From: an uncultured Synergistia bacterium
GTDB taxonomy: Bacteria > Eremiobacterota > SpSt-956 > JAKJGF01
Direction of reading: 5' to 3'
Assembly: GCA_937888925.1 (NCBI GenBank)
Contig: CALARM010000890.1
Coordinates: 1 to 5,555 of the forward strand
DNA length: 5,555 nt
In this document: piece after piece, positions 1 through 5,555 of the stretch
Position numbering within the stretch: the first letter of the stretch is position 1
Layout of the letters: each line of letters starts with the position of its first letter
Notes under the pieces: model-generated
Databases searched by the model: none
What the model saw: only the letters and a program-made list of their open reading frames with translations
Told to the model about the DNA's origin: nothing
Program-made: the position numbers and the translations under genes

Positions 1-742
1 GATGACCGAAACCGCGGGAACCTGAATGAATCATCACTGTTACACAGCCGGGGAAAATACTGAATATATCTGCAGCTTCCTTATAATATACTTCTTCTAC
101 CATCTGCACTTCCAGGAAATGGTTGCCTGAACCGAGTGTTCCAAGCTGATCATGACCGCGCTTTATTGCTTTATTGCTTACTTTATCAGGATCTGCTCCT
201 TCCATGGCCCCCTGTGCTTCTGTAAGGAGAAGATCATCTTTTGTTCCATAGCCCTGTGATACTGCCCATCTGGCACCTTTTGTCATTACCTGCTCTATGT
301 CTTTTTCATTCAGCTTGATTTTCCCGCCCTTCCCCACTCCTGTAGGGATGTTATTAAAGAGTGCTTCTACCAGTTCTACAATACGTGGTTTTACATCCTC
401 TGCCGTAAGCTCTGTTTTTAAGAGCCTCACTCCGCAGTTTATATCAAATCCTATACCTCCAGGCGATATAACTCCATGTCTTACATCTGTTGCAGCTACT
501 CCGCCTATCGGGAAACCATATCCCCAGTGTATATCGGGCATGGCAAGGGAATTTTTTACTATTCCCGGAAGAAATGCTACATTTGCTACCTGTTCGGGAG
601 CCTGATCGGATAAAATATCATCTAACATAGATTTCTGAGCATATATAATACCGGGAACTTTCATACCTTCTTTATAGTTTTCTCTTATCATCCATCTGTA
701 ATTGTCTATTTTTTCAAGCCTGCCCTTCCATTTCTCTTCCAT
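1..742 (-). CDS. rtcB: RtcB RNA ligase, N-terminal half (3' end beyond window)
   Basis: RtcB joins RNA 2',3'-cyclic-phosphate or 3'-phosphate ends to 5'-OH ends in the cytoplasm, using GTP and Mn2+; it serves tRNA splicing or RNA repair. The 247 residues present carry the family hallmarks: the MPDIHWGYGFPIGG block (68-81), ISPGGIGFDINCGVR (92-106), GSGNHFLEVQ (204-213) and IHSGSRGFGH (238-247). By family knowledge the Mn2+ and GMP ligands are D100, C103, N207, H208 and H239. Each lies five residues past its Pyrococcus horikoshii equivalent (D95, C98, N202, H203, H234), so no indel is seen. The usual length is about 480, so roughly half is missing, including the guanylylated histidine expected near residue 409. 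The ATG at 742-740 has a strong AAAAGGAGT site (complement of 751-759) 8 bases upstream. The gene follows archease by 25 bases, clearly as one operon. Confidence 0.97.
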   Translation of the reverse strand, partial: MEEKWKGRLEKIDNYRWMIRENYKEGMKVPGIIYAQKSMLDDILSDQAPEQVANVAFLPGIVKNSLAMPDIHWGYGFPIGGVAATDVRHGVISPGGIGFDINCGVRLLKTELTAEDVKPRIVELVEALFNNIPTGVGKGGKIKLNEKDIEQVMTKGARWAVSQGYGTKDDLLLTEAQGAMEGADPDKVSNKAIKRGHDQLGTLGSGNHFLEVQMVEEVYYKEAADIFSIFPGCVTVMIHSGSRGFGH

Positions 743-767
743 TAAATATCACTCCTTTTAGTGAAAT

Positions 768-1181
768 TTATACGTCAAATATGACCTGACATGTCCATAT
801 CCCGTCATTCTGTTCCACTTTCAATCCATGGTAAGTTGCAGCTTTAAGGCATGATTTAAAGGTATGTTTTTCTCTGTTCATTTTCTCGCCCATTACTCTG
901 CCTTTCAATACAGGAGGTTCCAGTGTATTTATTTCGAATTTTACAAGAAAAACATGTTCCGTGTCCTGTATGAATATAAGTTCATTAAGCCATGCTACAA
1001 GTAATTCTTCAACTTCATCTCTGGAAATTTCTATATTGAATTCTTCTTCTGGATTAACTGACCGTGGATCTGTAGAGAGACAGGAAAAAGCCTGTGAAGC
1101 ATTGAAGAATAAATCTGAGAGAGACGTTCCTGTAGCTCTTATGCCCTGATCTGCCGTATGTTCAAAGATTTCAAAATTCAT
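768..1181 (-). CDS. Archease (RtcB-activating protein)
   Basis: Archease is a small cytoplasmic metal-binding protein that speeds guanylylation of RtcB and lets it turn over repeatedly. The 137 residues match the usual length of about 140. Visible family signatures are the N-terminal EHTADQGIRA (7-16), with the conserved aspartate D11; the central LLVAWLNELIF segment; the GEKMNREKH stretch followed by a KAATYHGL motif; and the C-terminal VIFDV, with D136 next to last. These terminal aspartates are known in the family to form the metal site. The ATG at 1181-1179 is preceded by CAGGAGTT (complement of 1188-1195). The gene lies just ahead of rtcB on the same strand, the classical pairing and the strongest contextual support. 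No convincing -35/-10 pair was found for its promoter; a TATGAT on the minus strand (1292-1287) is a possible -10. No rtcA cyclase is visible. Confidence 0.95.
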   Translation of the reverse strand: MNFEIFEHTADQGIRATGTSLSDLFFNASQAFSCLSTDPRSVNPEEEFNIEISRDEVEELLVAWLNELIFIQDTEHVFLVKFEINTLEPPVLKGRVMGEKMNREKHTFKSCLKAATYHGLKVEQNDGIWTCQVIFDV

Positions 1182-1240
1182 AACAATAACTCCTGTACAA
1201 AAGTAAATAATACGGTTACAGCGAACGATGGAGATAATTC

Positions 1241-1271
1241 ACACGTCACGCCTTACCCGTCACCCGTCACA
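1241..1271. repeat. Heptad repeat, four CGTCACS-like units
   Basis: From 1244 the sequence reads as four consecutive 7-base units: CGTCACG, CCTTACC, CGTCACC and CGTCACA. Three of the four share CGTCAC and the second is diverged. The GC-rich block stands out from the AT-rich spacer around it. The same heptad reappears in the palindrome at 1981-2011. It lies between the divergent archease and PsbP-like genes, about 60 bases upstream of the archease start. Function is unknown; a dispersed intergenic repeat family is the simplest reading. Confidence 0.6.
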
Positions 1272-1280
1272 ATTTATTAT

Positions 1281-1343
1281 TATATTATCATAAAAGATAT
1301 TATTAAGAAAGACTTGAATAATAATTAATTATATTTTATGATA
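1281..1343. promoter_or_regulatory. AT-rich dyad in divergent spacer
   Basis: TATCATAAAA at 1286-1295 is the exact reverse complement of TTTTATGATA at 1334-1343, giving 10-base arms 38 bases apart. The right arm contains the -10 box of the rightward promoter; the left arm puts TATGAT on the minus strand, facing the archease operon. The left arm sits within a 13-base string (1281-1293) that recurs exactly at 2930-2942 in the next divergent spacer. It could be a pair of operator half-sites or two outward-facing -10 elements. AT-rich composition makes chance dyads more likely, so confidence is moderate. Confidence 0.4.
1314..1342 (+). promoter_or_regulatory. Sigma70-like promoter for the PsbP-like gene
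   Basis: TTGAAT (1314-1319) matches the -35 consensus at 4 of 6 positions. TATGAT (1337-1342) matches the -10 consensus at 5 of 6, with an ideal 17-base spacer. Transcription would begin near 1349, giving a leader of about 45 bases before the ATG at 1395. The -10 box overlaps an upstream in-frame ATG at 1338, which argues that this ATG is not used. Confidence 0.6.
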
Positions 1344-1381
1344 GGGTTATATTATGGAAGCAGATCTGTAAAAAATTATGA

Positions 1382-1388
1382 AAGGAGA
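1382..1388 (+). promoter_or_regulatory. Ribosome binding site that decides the start at 1395
   Basis: AAGGAGA lies 6 bases upstream of the ATG at 1395, whereas the in-frame ATG at 1338 has no purine-rich site before it. The shorter frame also begins directly with a canonical signal peptide. Confidence 0.8.
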
Positions 1389-1394
1389 AGTATC

Positions 1395-1967
1395 ATGAAT
1401 AAGAAAATTGTAGTGTCTTTTTTTGTATTAATTGCATCACTGGTTTTATTAGCCTCTCTGGCAGACGCCCAGATACCTTCTTCCGGTAATCCTGTAGTCC
1501 TTAATAAGGAAAGGTATGTATTTGAAAAGGGAAAGGATTTATATTTTTCCTTTATTGTTCCCTCTGAATGGACCGTTGATGAAAGCGGTGAAGCAGGAGC
1601 ACCTCTTTTTTTATATGGTCCGAAAGACGGGGATTTTACAATTAATATCAATGCTACAATACAGCAGGTAGGGAATATGCCTTTTAAGGATTATGTTATT
1701 CAGGCCTTCAGTTCCAAGCCCGATGTGGTAAAAGATATGACAATAGTATCTGAAGATAATCTGGTCATAGATGGCCATCAGGCCTATCAGGCAGTAATAG
1801 ATTATACATTCAATATTGACGGGAACACACTTTCTACAAGAACCATGCAGACACTTATAATAGACAGGGGGTATGGATATATATTTACCGGTTCTGCAAC
1901 AAAGGATACCTTCGGAAAATATAAGCAAATTTTTAAGGATTTTACAGACAGTATTAAGTTTAAGTAA
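1395..1967 (+). CDS. Exported PsbP/DcrB-like (Mog1-fold) protein
   Basis: A 190-residue exported protein with no enzymatic motif. Residues 1-25 form a clear Sec signal: MNKK, a long hydrophobic run, then ADA before Q26, a standard signal peptidase I site. Mature residues about 36-190 follow the pattern of the PsbP/DcrB/Mog1-like fold: a strand with FSFIVPSEW near the start, a mid-domain VIDGHQAYQAVIDYTF segment, an aromatic-rich GYGYIFTGSAT strand, and a closing helix (FGKYKQIFKDFTDSIKF). Such domains are usually small secreted or periplasmic proteins of unknown role, so a specific function should not be assigned. The frame is open back to an ATG at 1338, but that lies in the -10 box and lacks a ribosome site, so 1395 is chosen. 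It is a single-gene transcript by layout: divergent from archease and convergent with the M23 gene. Fold assignment is from pattern recognition only. Confidence 0.75.
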   Translation: MNKKIVVSFFVLIASLVLLASLADAQIPSSGNPVVLNKERYVFEKGKDLYFSFIVPSEWTVDESGEAGAPLFLYGPKDGDFTININATIQQVGNMPFKDYVIQAFSSKPDVVKDMTIVSEDNLVIDGHQAYQAVIDYTFNIDGNTLSTRTMQTLIIDRGYGYIFTGSATKDTFGKYKQIFKDFTDSIKFK

Positions 1968-1980
1968 TTATATGATAGGC

Positions 1981-2011
1981 GTAACGCGTCACGCGACGCG
2001 TGACGCGTTAC
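1981..2011. repeat. Perfect GC-rich palindrome between convergent genes
   Basis: Two 15-base arms, GTAACGCGTCACGCG and its exact reverse complement, flank a single central A at 1996. Each arm contains the heptad units CGTAACG and CGTCACG (1980-1993) or their complements (1999-2012), so it is an inverted pair of the repeat seen at 1244-1271. It fills half of the 60-base gap between two convergent stop codons. RNA from either strand would fold into a stem of about 14 pairs with a tight loop. It could act as a bidirectional terminator or 3' mRNA stabiliser, but neither side is followed by a T-run, so a canonical intrinsic terminator is not supported. Confidence 0.75.
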
Positions 2012-2027
2012 CTTTCCCTTCACCTGT

Positions 2028-2885
2028 TTATGGCGCTGTATAATATATTCCCTGTTGCAGTTCTGTCCCTTCACCATTTATTGTTCTGAATTTTACCGGC
2101 AAAGTCTGTCTTGTATAGCCATCAGCTGCTTTATATACGCCGAAATGAAGATGAGGAGCAGTAGAATAGCCTGTACTTCCTGCCAATCCTATAAGATCAC
2201 CTGCTTTCACTTCCTGTCCCGGCACGACATAAACTCCATTTTTCTTGAAATGAAAATACTCGGCTATTGTTCCATCATAATGTCTTATTAAAATATAATT
2301 TGCGTAACCCAGATATTTTTTATCATTTCCCCCTTTAGAATACATGGCTCTTGTGGCTATTACTGTGCCTCCACGTGCTGCATATACGCCCGTTCCTTCA
2401 GGCATTCCCCAGTCCAGACAATAGGCTTCTTCCCCGAAATGGCTGAATGTTCCGTTATATCCCTGTGTTAAATAATAGGAACTGCCGGAAGAATATGGCA
2501 GAGAATACATATAACTGTCGTCATGGACTGCATATAAAGAGCCGGGAATATATGAATATTTATATTTATATTTCCATATATCGCCTGTATCTATCATATA
2601 AAGAGTAAAGGCGTTTATCTTTTCTCCTGGAGCGATTGTTTCTGTGTAAGGAAGGTTTGTATTGCCTTCTAAATTATTAAAAACAGTGAATTCTAATGTA
2701 ATAGTAATATCATAGGCAGTCTTATTTTCAATATAAAAATCAATAGACGTATTATTGTTTTTTGTCGTTATTTCCAGAGATGTATCTTTTTTTATAACAT
2801 CCTCTGCCATTATGGCAGGATTTTTGCTATAACATGTAAGTAATAAAATGATTGCTGTAATATAAATGATAATCTTATTTCTCAT
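2028..2885 (-). CDS. Exported M23 (LytM-type) zinc metallopeptidase, active site complete
   Basis: A predicted envelope endopeptidase that would cut peptidoglycan cross-bridges or stems. Of 285 residues, 1-27 are a signal; LLTC ending at C18 is a loose lipobox, so lipoprotein anchoring is possible, and cleavage after A27 is the alternative. Residues about 35-110 are strand-rich with an ENKTAYDITITLEF pattern, probably an Ig-like beta-sandwich. Residues about 148-268 form the M23 domain: zinc ligands H149 and D158 (in an AYCLDWGMPEGT context), H202, catalytic H212 (YFHF), the PGQEVKAGDLIGLAGSTGYST core, and PHLHF with H245 (catalytic) and H247 (zinc). All expected residues are present, so activity is likely. 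The ATG at 2885-2883 has a modest AAAGGTT site upstream. It is divergent from a second, degenerate M23 gene. A candidate TTGATA/TAATAT promoter with a 17-base spacer lies at 2959-2931, at low confidence. Confidence 0.92.
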   Translation of the reverse strand: MRNKIIIYITAIILLLTCYSKNPAIMAEDVIKKDTSLEITTKNNNTSIDFYIENKTAYDITITLEFTVFNNLEGNTNLPYTETIAPGEKINAFTLYMIDTGDIWKYKYKYSYIPGSLYAVHDDSYMYSLPYSSGSSYYLTQGYNGTFSHFGEEAYCLDWGMPEGTGVYAARGGTVIATRAMYSKGGNDKKYLGYANYILIRHYDGTIAEYFHFKKNGVYVVPGQEVKAGDLIGLAGSTGYSTAPHLHFGVYKAADGYTRQTLPVKFRTINGEGTELQQGIYYTAP

Positions 2886-2929
2886 ACAAATAACCTTTCT
2901 GTAAATTCTTCTTGTATATTAACGAGAAA

Positions 2930-2966
2930 TATATTATCATAACCTTTATGGTCTATCAATGATAAT
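2930..2966. promoter_or_regulatory. Dyad in the divergent spacer between the two M23 genes
   Basis: ATTATCAT (2933-2940) and its exact reverse complement ATGATAAT (2959-2966) are separated by 18 bases. The left arm is inside TATATTATCATAA (2930-2942), identical to 1281-1293. Candidate promoter elements in both directions overlap it: rightward TTGTAT/TATCAT at 2912-2940 and leftward TTGATA/TAATAT at 2959-2931, each with a 17-base spacer but only partial consensus. Location and symmetry fit an operator controlling both M23 genes, but this is inference. Confidence 0.4.
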
Positions 2967-2990
2967 TTTTATATAAAAGGAGTATAGATT

Positions 2991-3980
2991 ATGAAAATTT
3001 TTATCGCCCTCTTCCTGGTTGTTTTATTTACAGGTATCCTTCAGGCACAGGAAGTAACAGAAATAAAACCGGAACAGTTTCAGGAAGTCATGAATGAATT
3101 TGTAAATCGTTATAATGATCGGGAATATGATAAAATGGTAGTGAGTTTTTCTCCTGAAATGTTAGAGGAATTACCACTGGAAAAAGCAGTAGATTTATTT
3201 GACAGTATGTTTGACAATTACGGACCTATTTTAAAAGTAGATCCACCTGTTTTCAAAGAAGGTAATCAGGCGATATTTGGTGTGCGTCTGGACAAAGGAA
3301 TGTTAAATATTAATCTTGTTATTACGAAAGACAATAAAATTTTTGCCATTCAGATTATGCCTTATATTCCGGATATACCTGTTCCTGAAAGAAATAAAGT
3401 AGAACTTTCTTTACCTTTCAAAGGGGAATGGTTTGTCCTCTGGGGCGGAGATACGAAAGCATTGAACAGGTATAACAGTGATCCTACAATGAAATTCTGC
3501 TTTGATTTTATTTTAATAGATGGTAATAAAAAGACTCATAAGGATATAGGAGATAAAAATGAAGATTATTATGCCTATGGTCAGGAGGTTTTTTCACCGG
3601 CAGACGGTACTGTTACCGATGTGATAGACGGTGTCAGAGATAATATACCCGGCATAAACAACCTTTATTCAAAACTCGGTAATGCTGTATATATTCAACA
3701 TTCCGATTATGAAGTTTCAATTTTAGCCCATCTTAAGCCGGGAAGTATAAAAGTTCGTCCGGGAGATAAAGTGAAAAGGGGAGATCCTGTAGGCCTGTGC
3801 GGAAATTCCGGTGATTCTATTCTGCCACATATTCAGTATAACCTTCAGAACAGCTCTATTATGCAGTATGCCACAGGAATTAAATGTTATTTTAAAAAAT
3901 TGATGATTAAAAAAGGTGGCGACATGGAAGAAAAATTGGACTATTCCCCTACTCAGGGGGATACGGTGAGTCCTGAGTAA
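2991..3980 (+). CDS. Exported M23-fold protein with degenerate zinc site
   Basis: A 329-residue exported protein with a standard signal (1-19, cleavage after LQA). Residues about 25-125 look like the DUF3887-type alpha/beta domain (helical FQEVMNEFVNRYNDREYDKMV, then strands) often placed before this M23 subtype. Residues about 137-288 are M23-like: SLPFKGEWFVLWGG, FDF with D172, YYAYGQEVFSPADGTV, H237, LAHL with H247, VRPGDKVKRGDPVGLCGNSGDS, and PHIQYNLQN. Family members normally have a histidine about ten residues before the aspartate (a N-x-H type motif) and an HxH near the end. Here the first region reads NRYNSD (159-164), with no histidine, and the second reads H280-I-Q282. Two of three zinc ligands therefore seem lost, which suggests a non-catalytic binding or regulatory role. 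A strong AAAAGGAGT (2975-2983) sets the start. It ends 14 bases before the deaminase gene. Confidence 0.88.
   Translation: MKIFIALFLVVLFTGILQAQEVTEIKPEQFQEVMNEFVNRYNDREYDKMVVSFSPEMLEELPLEKAVDLFDSMFDNYGPILKVDPPVFKEGNQAIFGVRLDKGMLNINLVITKDNKIFAIQIMPYIPDIPVPERNKVELSLPFKGEWFVLWGGDTKALNRYNSDPTMKFCFDFILIDGNKKTHKDIGDKNEDYYAYGQEVFSPADGTVTDVIDGVRDNIPGINNLYSKLGNAVYIQHSDYEVSILAHLKPGSIKVRPGDKVKRGDPVGLCGNSGDSILPHIQYNLQNSSIMQYATGIKCYFKKLMIKKGGDMEEKLDYSPTQGDTVSPE
3950..3979 (+). other. Stem-loop over the end of the M23-like gene
   Basis: TACTCAGG (3950-3957) pairs with CCTGAGTA (3972-3979), an 8-base stem with a loop of about 14 bases that covers the stop codon of the upstream gene and ends 15 bases before the deaminase ATG. 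There is no following T-run, so it is not an intrinsic terminator. It might influence translational coupling. It lies mostly in coding sequence and could be fortuitous. Confidence 0.3.
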
Positions 3981-3994
3981 GAGAATTTATTACT

Positions 3995-5032
3995 ATGGTA
4001 GAACAATTTATAGAAAAAATGCCGAAAATAGAACTTCATGTACATCTGGAAGGAGCCATTCCTCTGGAGATTTTATTTGAATTTATAAAAAAAGATAGAA
4101 CTGAAACATCAATTAAAAACATCTGCGATCTAAAGGAAAAATTTCTTTATAAAGATTTTGAGCATTTTATTCAAATATGGGGATGGAAAAACAGATTCAT
4201 TAAATCTGAGAAAGATTTTGAAGTTATAATCTATGAAGTGTTGAAACGTATGAGCGGGGAACATATAATATATGCAGAAATTTTTTACTCTCCAGGTGAT
4301 TTTGTTGTAAGGCAGGGGTTATGCAGCCAATCTATAACGGAATATTTAATTGCCGGTAAAGAAAGAGCCTTTAATGATTTTAATATTCAATGTAATCTTA
4401 TTGTAGATCTTGTAAGGGATCACGGGCCGGATGTCGGTATGGAGAGATTAAAAGAAGTTACTCCTTATATAGGTAAAGGACTTATAGGTATTGGACTTGG
4501 CGGCAGTGAACAATATTACCCTGCAGGCCTTTATAAAGATGTTTACAGTAAGGCAAAAGATCTTGGTTTTCGGCTTACTGCTCATGCCGGTGAAGCTGCA
4601 GGGCCAGAGTCTATATGGGATGCTCTGGAGAATTTATCTGTTGAAAGAATAGGTCATGGAGCAAGAGCTTATGAAGATAGTAAACTGGTTTCTTTTCTTA
4701 AAGAAAAACAGATTCCTCTGGAACTCTGTCCGATAAGTAATATAAGAACCGGTGTTTTCAAGTCTATAGAAACTCATCCTGTAATAAAATATTTCCGGGA
4801 AGGTCTTATGGTAACAGTTAATTCCGACGACCCTGTTATGTTCAATACGTCTGTTACACAGGAATATCTTTTACTTGCCAGGCATTTCGATTTAACGATA
4901 AATGATTTGAAACAGCTGAGTCTCAACAGCATCAATTCATCTTTTATGAATGATAGTAGTAAAAAATTAATGAAAGACACTTTTGAAAGGAAATGGAAAG
5001 ATATAGAAGGTGTAACGGATAAAATGGGATAA
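3995..5032 (+). CDS. Adenosine deaminase superfamily enzyme (nucleoside or aminofutalosine deaminase)
   Basis: A cytoplasmic zinc amidohydrolase that should remove the 6-amino group of an adenine-type base. The 345-residue length is normal. All catalytic motifs are intact: IELHVHLEGA with H15 and H17 (zinc), IGLGGSE (166-172), LTAHAGEAAGPESIW with H197 (zinc) and E200 (proton shuttle), RIGHGARA with H221, ELCPISNIRTG (243-253), and VNSDDPVMF with D278 (zinc) and D279. The substrate cannot be read with confidence. The VDLVRDHGP, GPESIW and NSDDP variants place it in the broad bacterial COG1816 group, which holds adenosine deaminases and also experimentally recognised 6-aminodeoxyfutalosine deaminases of menaquinone synthesis. 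No menaquinone gene is visible nearby. The ATG at 3995 follows the upstream stop by 14 bases with only a weak AAGAG site, which suggests translational coupling. A later ATG (4019) also lacks a ribosome site. Confidence 0.93.
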   Translation: MVEQFIEKMPKIELHVHLEGAIPLEILFEFIKKDRTETSIKNICDLKEKFLYKDFEHFIQIWGWKNRFIKSEKDFEVIIYEVLKRMSGEHIIYAEIFYSPGDFVVRQGLCSQSITEYLIAGKERAFNDFNIQCNLIVDLVRDHGPDVGMERLKEVTPYIGKGLIGIGLGGSEQYYPAGLYKDVYSKAKDLGFRLTAHAGEAAGPESIWDALENLSVERIGHGARAYEDSKLVSFLKEKQIPLELCPISNIRTGVFKSIETHPVIKYFREGLMVTVNSDDPVMFNTSVTQEYLLLARHFDLTINDLKQLSLNSINSSFMNDSSKKLMKDTFERKWKDIEGVTDKMG

Positions 5033-5052
5033 TTATACTTATATTTTTAATG

Positions 5053-5061
5053 AAAGAGGTG
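5053..5061 (+). promoter_or_regulatory. Ribosome binding site that decides the start at 5071
   Basis: AAAGAGGTG is 9 bases upstream of the ATG at 5071. An in-frame ATG at 5050 would overlap this site, has no purine-rich sequence before it, and would add seven residues ahead of a signal peptide that already has an ideal charged start. Confidence 0.65.
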
Positions 5062-5070
5062 CAGATAAAT

Positions 5071-5555
5071 ATGTTGCGAAAATTATTGATACCTTTAATA
5101 ATGTTAATTATATGTTCATCTGTAGCATGGAGTCTTCCTGAAAATGAAGAAAATTTAAAAGAAGATGAACTGGCAGGTATTACCCTGGGATTTTCTTTTG
5201 AACAGGTAAAGAGAATTCTCGGTGAACCGCAGTTTATATCGGAGCTGGATACTGATAAACCCGATGTAAAGCAGGTGGTATGGGAATATAAAAGCAAAGG
5301 TGTAAAGATTTTGTTTGGCACCGGACAGGCAGAAGTTATAATCCTGGAAAAACCATGTAATATTCCTACCCCCAGAGGTTTATTGATAGGAGATAACTGG
5401 AGAAAATCCCTTGAACTTTACCGCTATTGCAGTGCCTATGTACAGAATATGGGTTATCAGATAGGTATAGTATTTACTCTTGAAGAAGACCTGAAACTTT
5501 CCATAGCAATACCATCTGACAGTGAAGAAATTATGACCATAAGTCTCTGGAGAGA
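5071..5555 (+). CDS. Exported BamE/SmpA-like repeat protein, 3' end beyond window
   Basis: The 161 residues present show a secretion signal (MLRKLL, hydrophobic core to about residue 19, likely cleavage after AWS at residue 21). They then show a motif typical of BamE/SmpA-like domains, GITLGFSFEQVKRILGEP (36-53), followed by strands (VVWEYKSKGVKILF). A second, weaker copy begins at GLLIGDNWRKSLELYR (103-118), followed by a strand-rich stretch, so the protein looks like two tandem alpha/beta units. Proteins with this motif are periplasmic or outer-membrane associated; BamE itself is an assembly-machine lipoprotein, but no good lipobox is present here, so it should not be called BamE. It starts 38 bases after the deaminase stop with no terminator between, so it is probably in the same operon. 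No stop codon occurs before 5555. No specific function can be given. Confidence 0.8.
   Translation, partial: MLRKLLIPLIMLIICSSVAWSLPENEENLKEDELAGITLGFSFEQVKRILGEPQFISELDTDKPDVKQVVWEYKSKGVKILFGTGQAEVIILEKPCNIPTPRGLLIGDNWRKSLELYRYCSAYVQNMGYQIGIVFTLEEDLKLSIAIPSDSEEIMTISLWR

Noticed and set aside
297..605. Plus-strand open frame of 102 codons
   Set aside because: It is antisense to the well-conserved rtcB coding sequence and its translation is low-complexity Ser/Thr/Pro with no ribosome site.
1182..1240. Full sigma70 promoter for archease-rtcB near the gene
   Set aside because: A TATTAT-like -10 can be seen on the minus strand, but no acceptable -35 lies 16-18 bases upstream of it.
1244..1271. 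CRISPR-like array
   Set aside because: The units are only 7 bases, contiguous and without spacers.
1338..1394. N-terminal extension of the PsbP-like protein from the ATG at 1338
   Set aside because: The ATG lies inside the predicted -10 box, has no ribosome site, and would bury the signal peptide behind 19 residues; the ATG at 1395 has AAGGAGA 6 bases upstream.
1981..2019. Canonical Rho-independent terminator
   Set aside because: The hairpin is strong, but it is followed by CCTTTCCC on one strand and GCCTATCAT on the other, with no T-run.
2832..2885. Confident lipoprotein signal in the complete M23 peptidase
   Set aside because: LLTC has threonine before the cysteine, which is atypical; it is noted as possible only, with cleavage after A27 as the alternative.
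4944..5321. Minus-strand open frame of 125 codons
   Set aside because: It overlaps the deaminase end and the BamE-like gene start antisense; its translation resembles no family and the plus-strand frames have clear motifs.

Overview
This is an AT-rich bacterial window with six genes, of which the first (minus strand) and last (plus strand) run off the ends. All reading frames are intact and tightly packed with good Shine-Dalgarno sites. Four of the six proteins begin with an export signal, and the last resembles BamE/SmpA-type proteins. This suggests a diderm (Gram-negative-type) bacterium. The low GC, the loose lipobox-like signal and the gene mix would fit a spirochaete or an uncultured candidate lineage, but no marker here fixes the taxon.

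Layout. Positions 1-1181 (minus) hold archease followed by rtcB, a two-gene RNA-ligase operon; the rtcB 3' half is off the window. Positions 1182-1394 are a divergent control region with a heptad repeat, a long AT-rich dyad and a good sigma70-like promoter. That promoter drives an exported PsbP/DcrB-like protein at 1395-1967. Positions 1968-2027 are a convergent gap filled by a perfect GC-rich palindrome built from the same heptad. Positions 2028-2885 (minus) encode an exported M23 metallopeptidase with its full active site. A second divergent control region (2886-2990) shares an identical 13-base AT-rich motif with the first. Positions 2991-5555 (plus) form a probable operon: an exported M23-fold protein that seems to have lost zinc ligands, an adenosine-deaminase-superfamily enzyme, and an exported BamE-like protein that is cut off by the window end.

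How the genes work together. The only well-supported functional pair is RtcB plus archease, in which archease activates the ligase. The two divergent M23 proteins suggest cell-wall cleavage by one and a binding or regulatory role for the other, but this is inference. The link between the envelope proteins and the cytoplasmic deaminase is unexplained. I see no mobile element, tRNA, rRNA or CRISPR array. The most unusual features are the shared heptad repeat and palindrome, the shared intergenic 13-mer, and the active/degenerate M23 pair.
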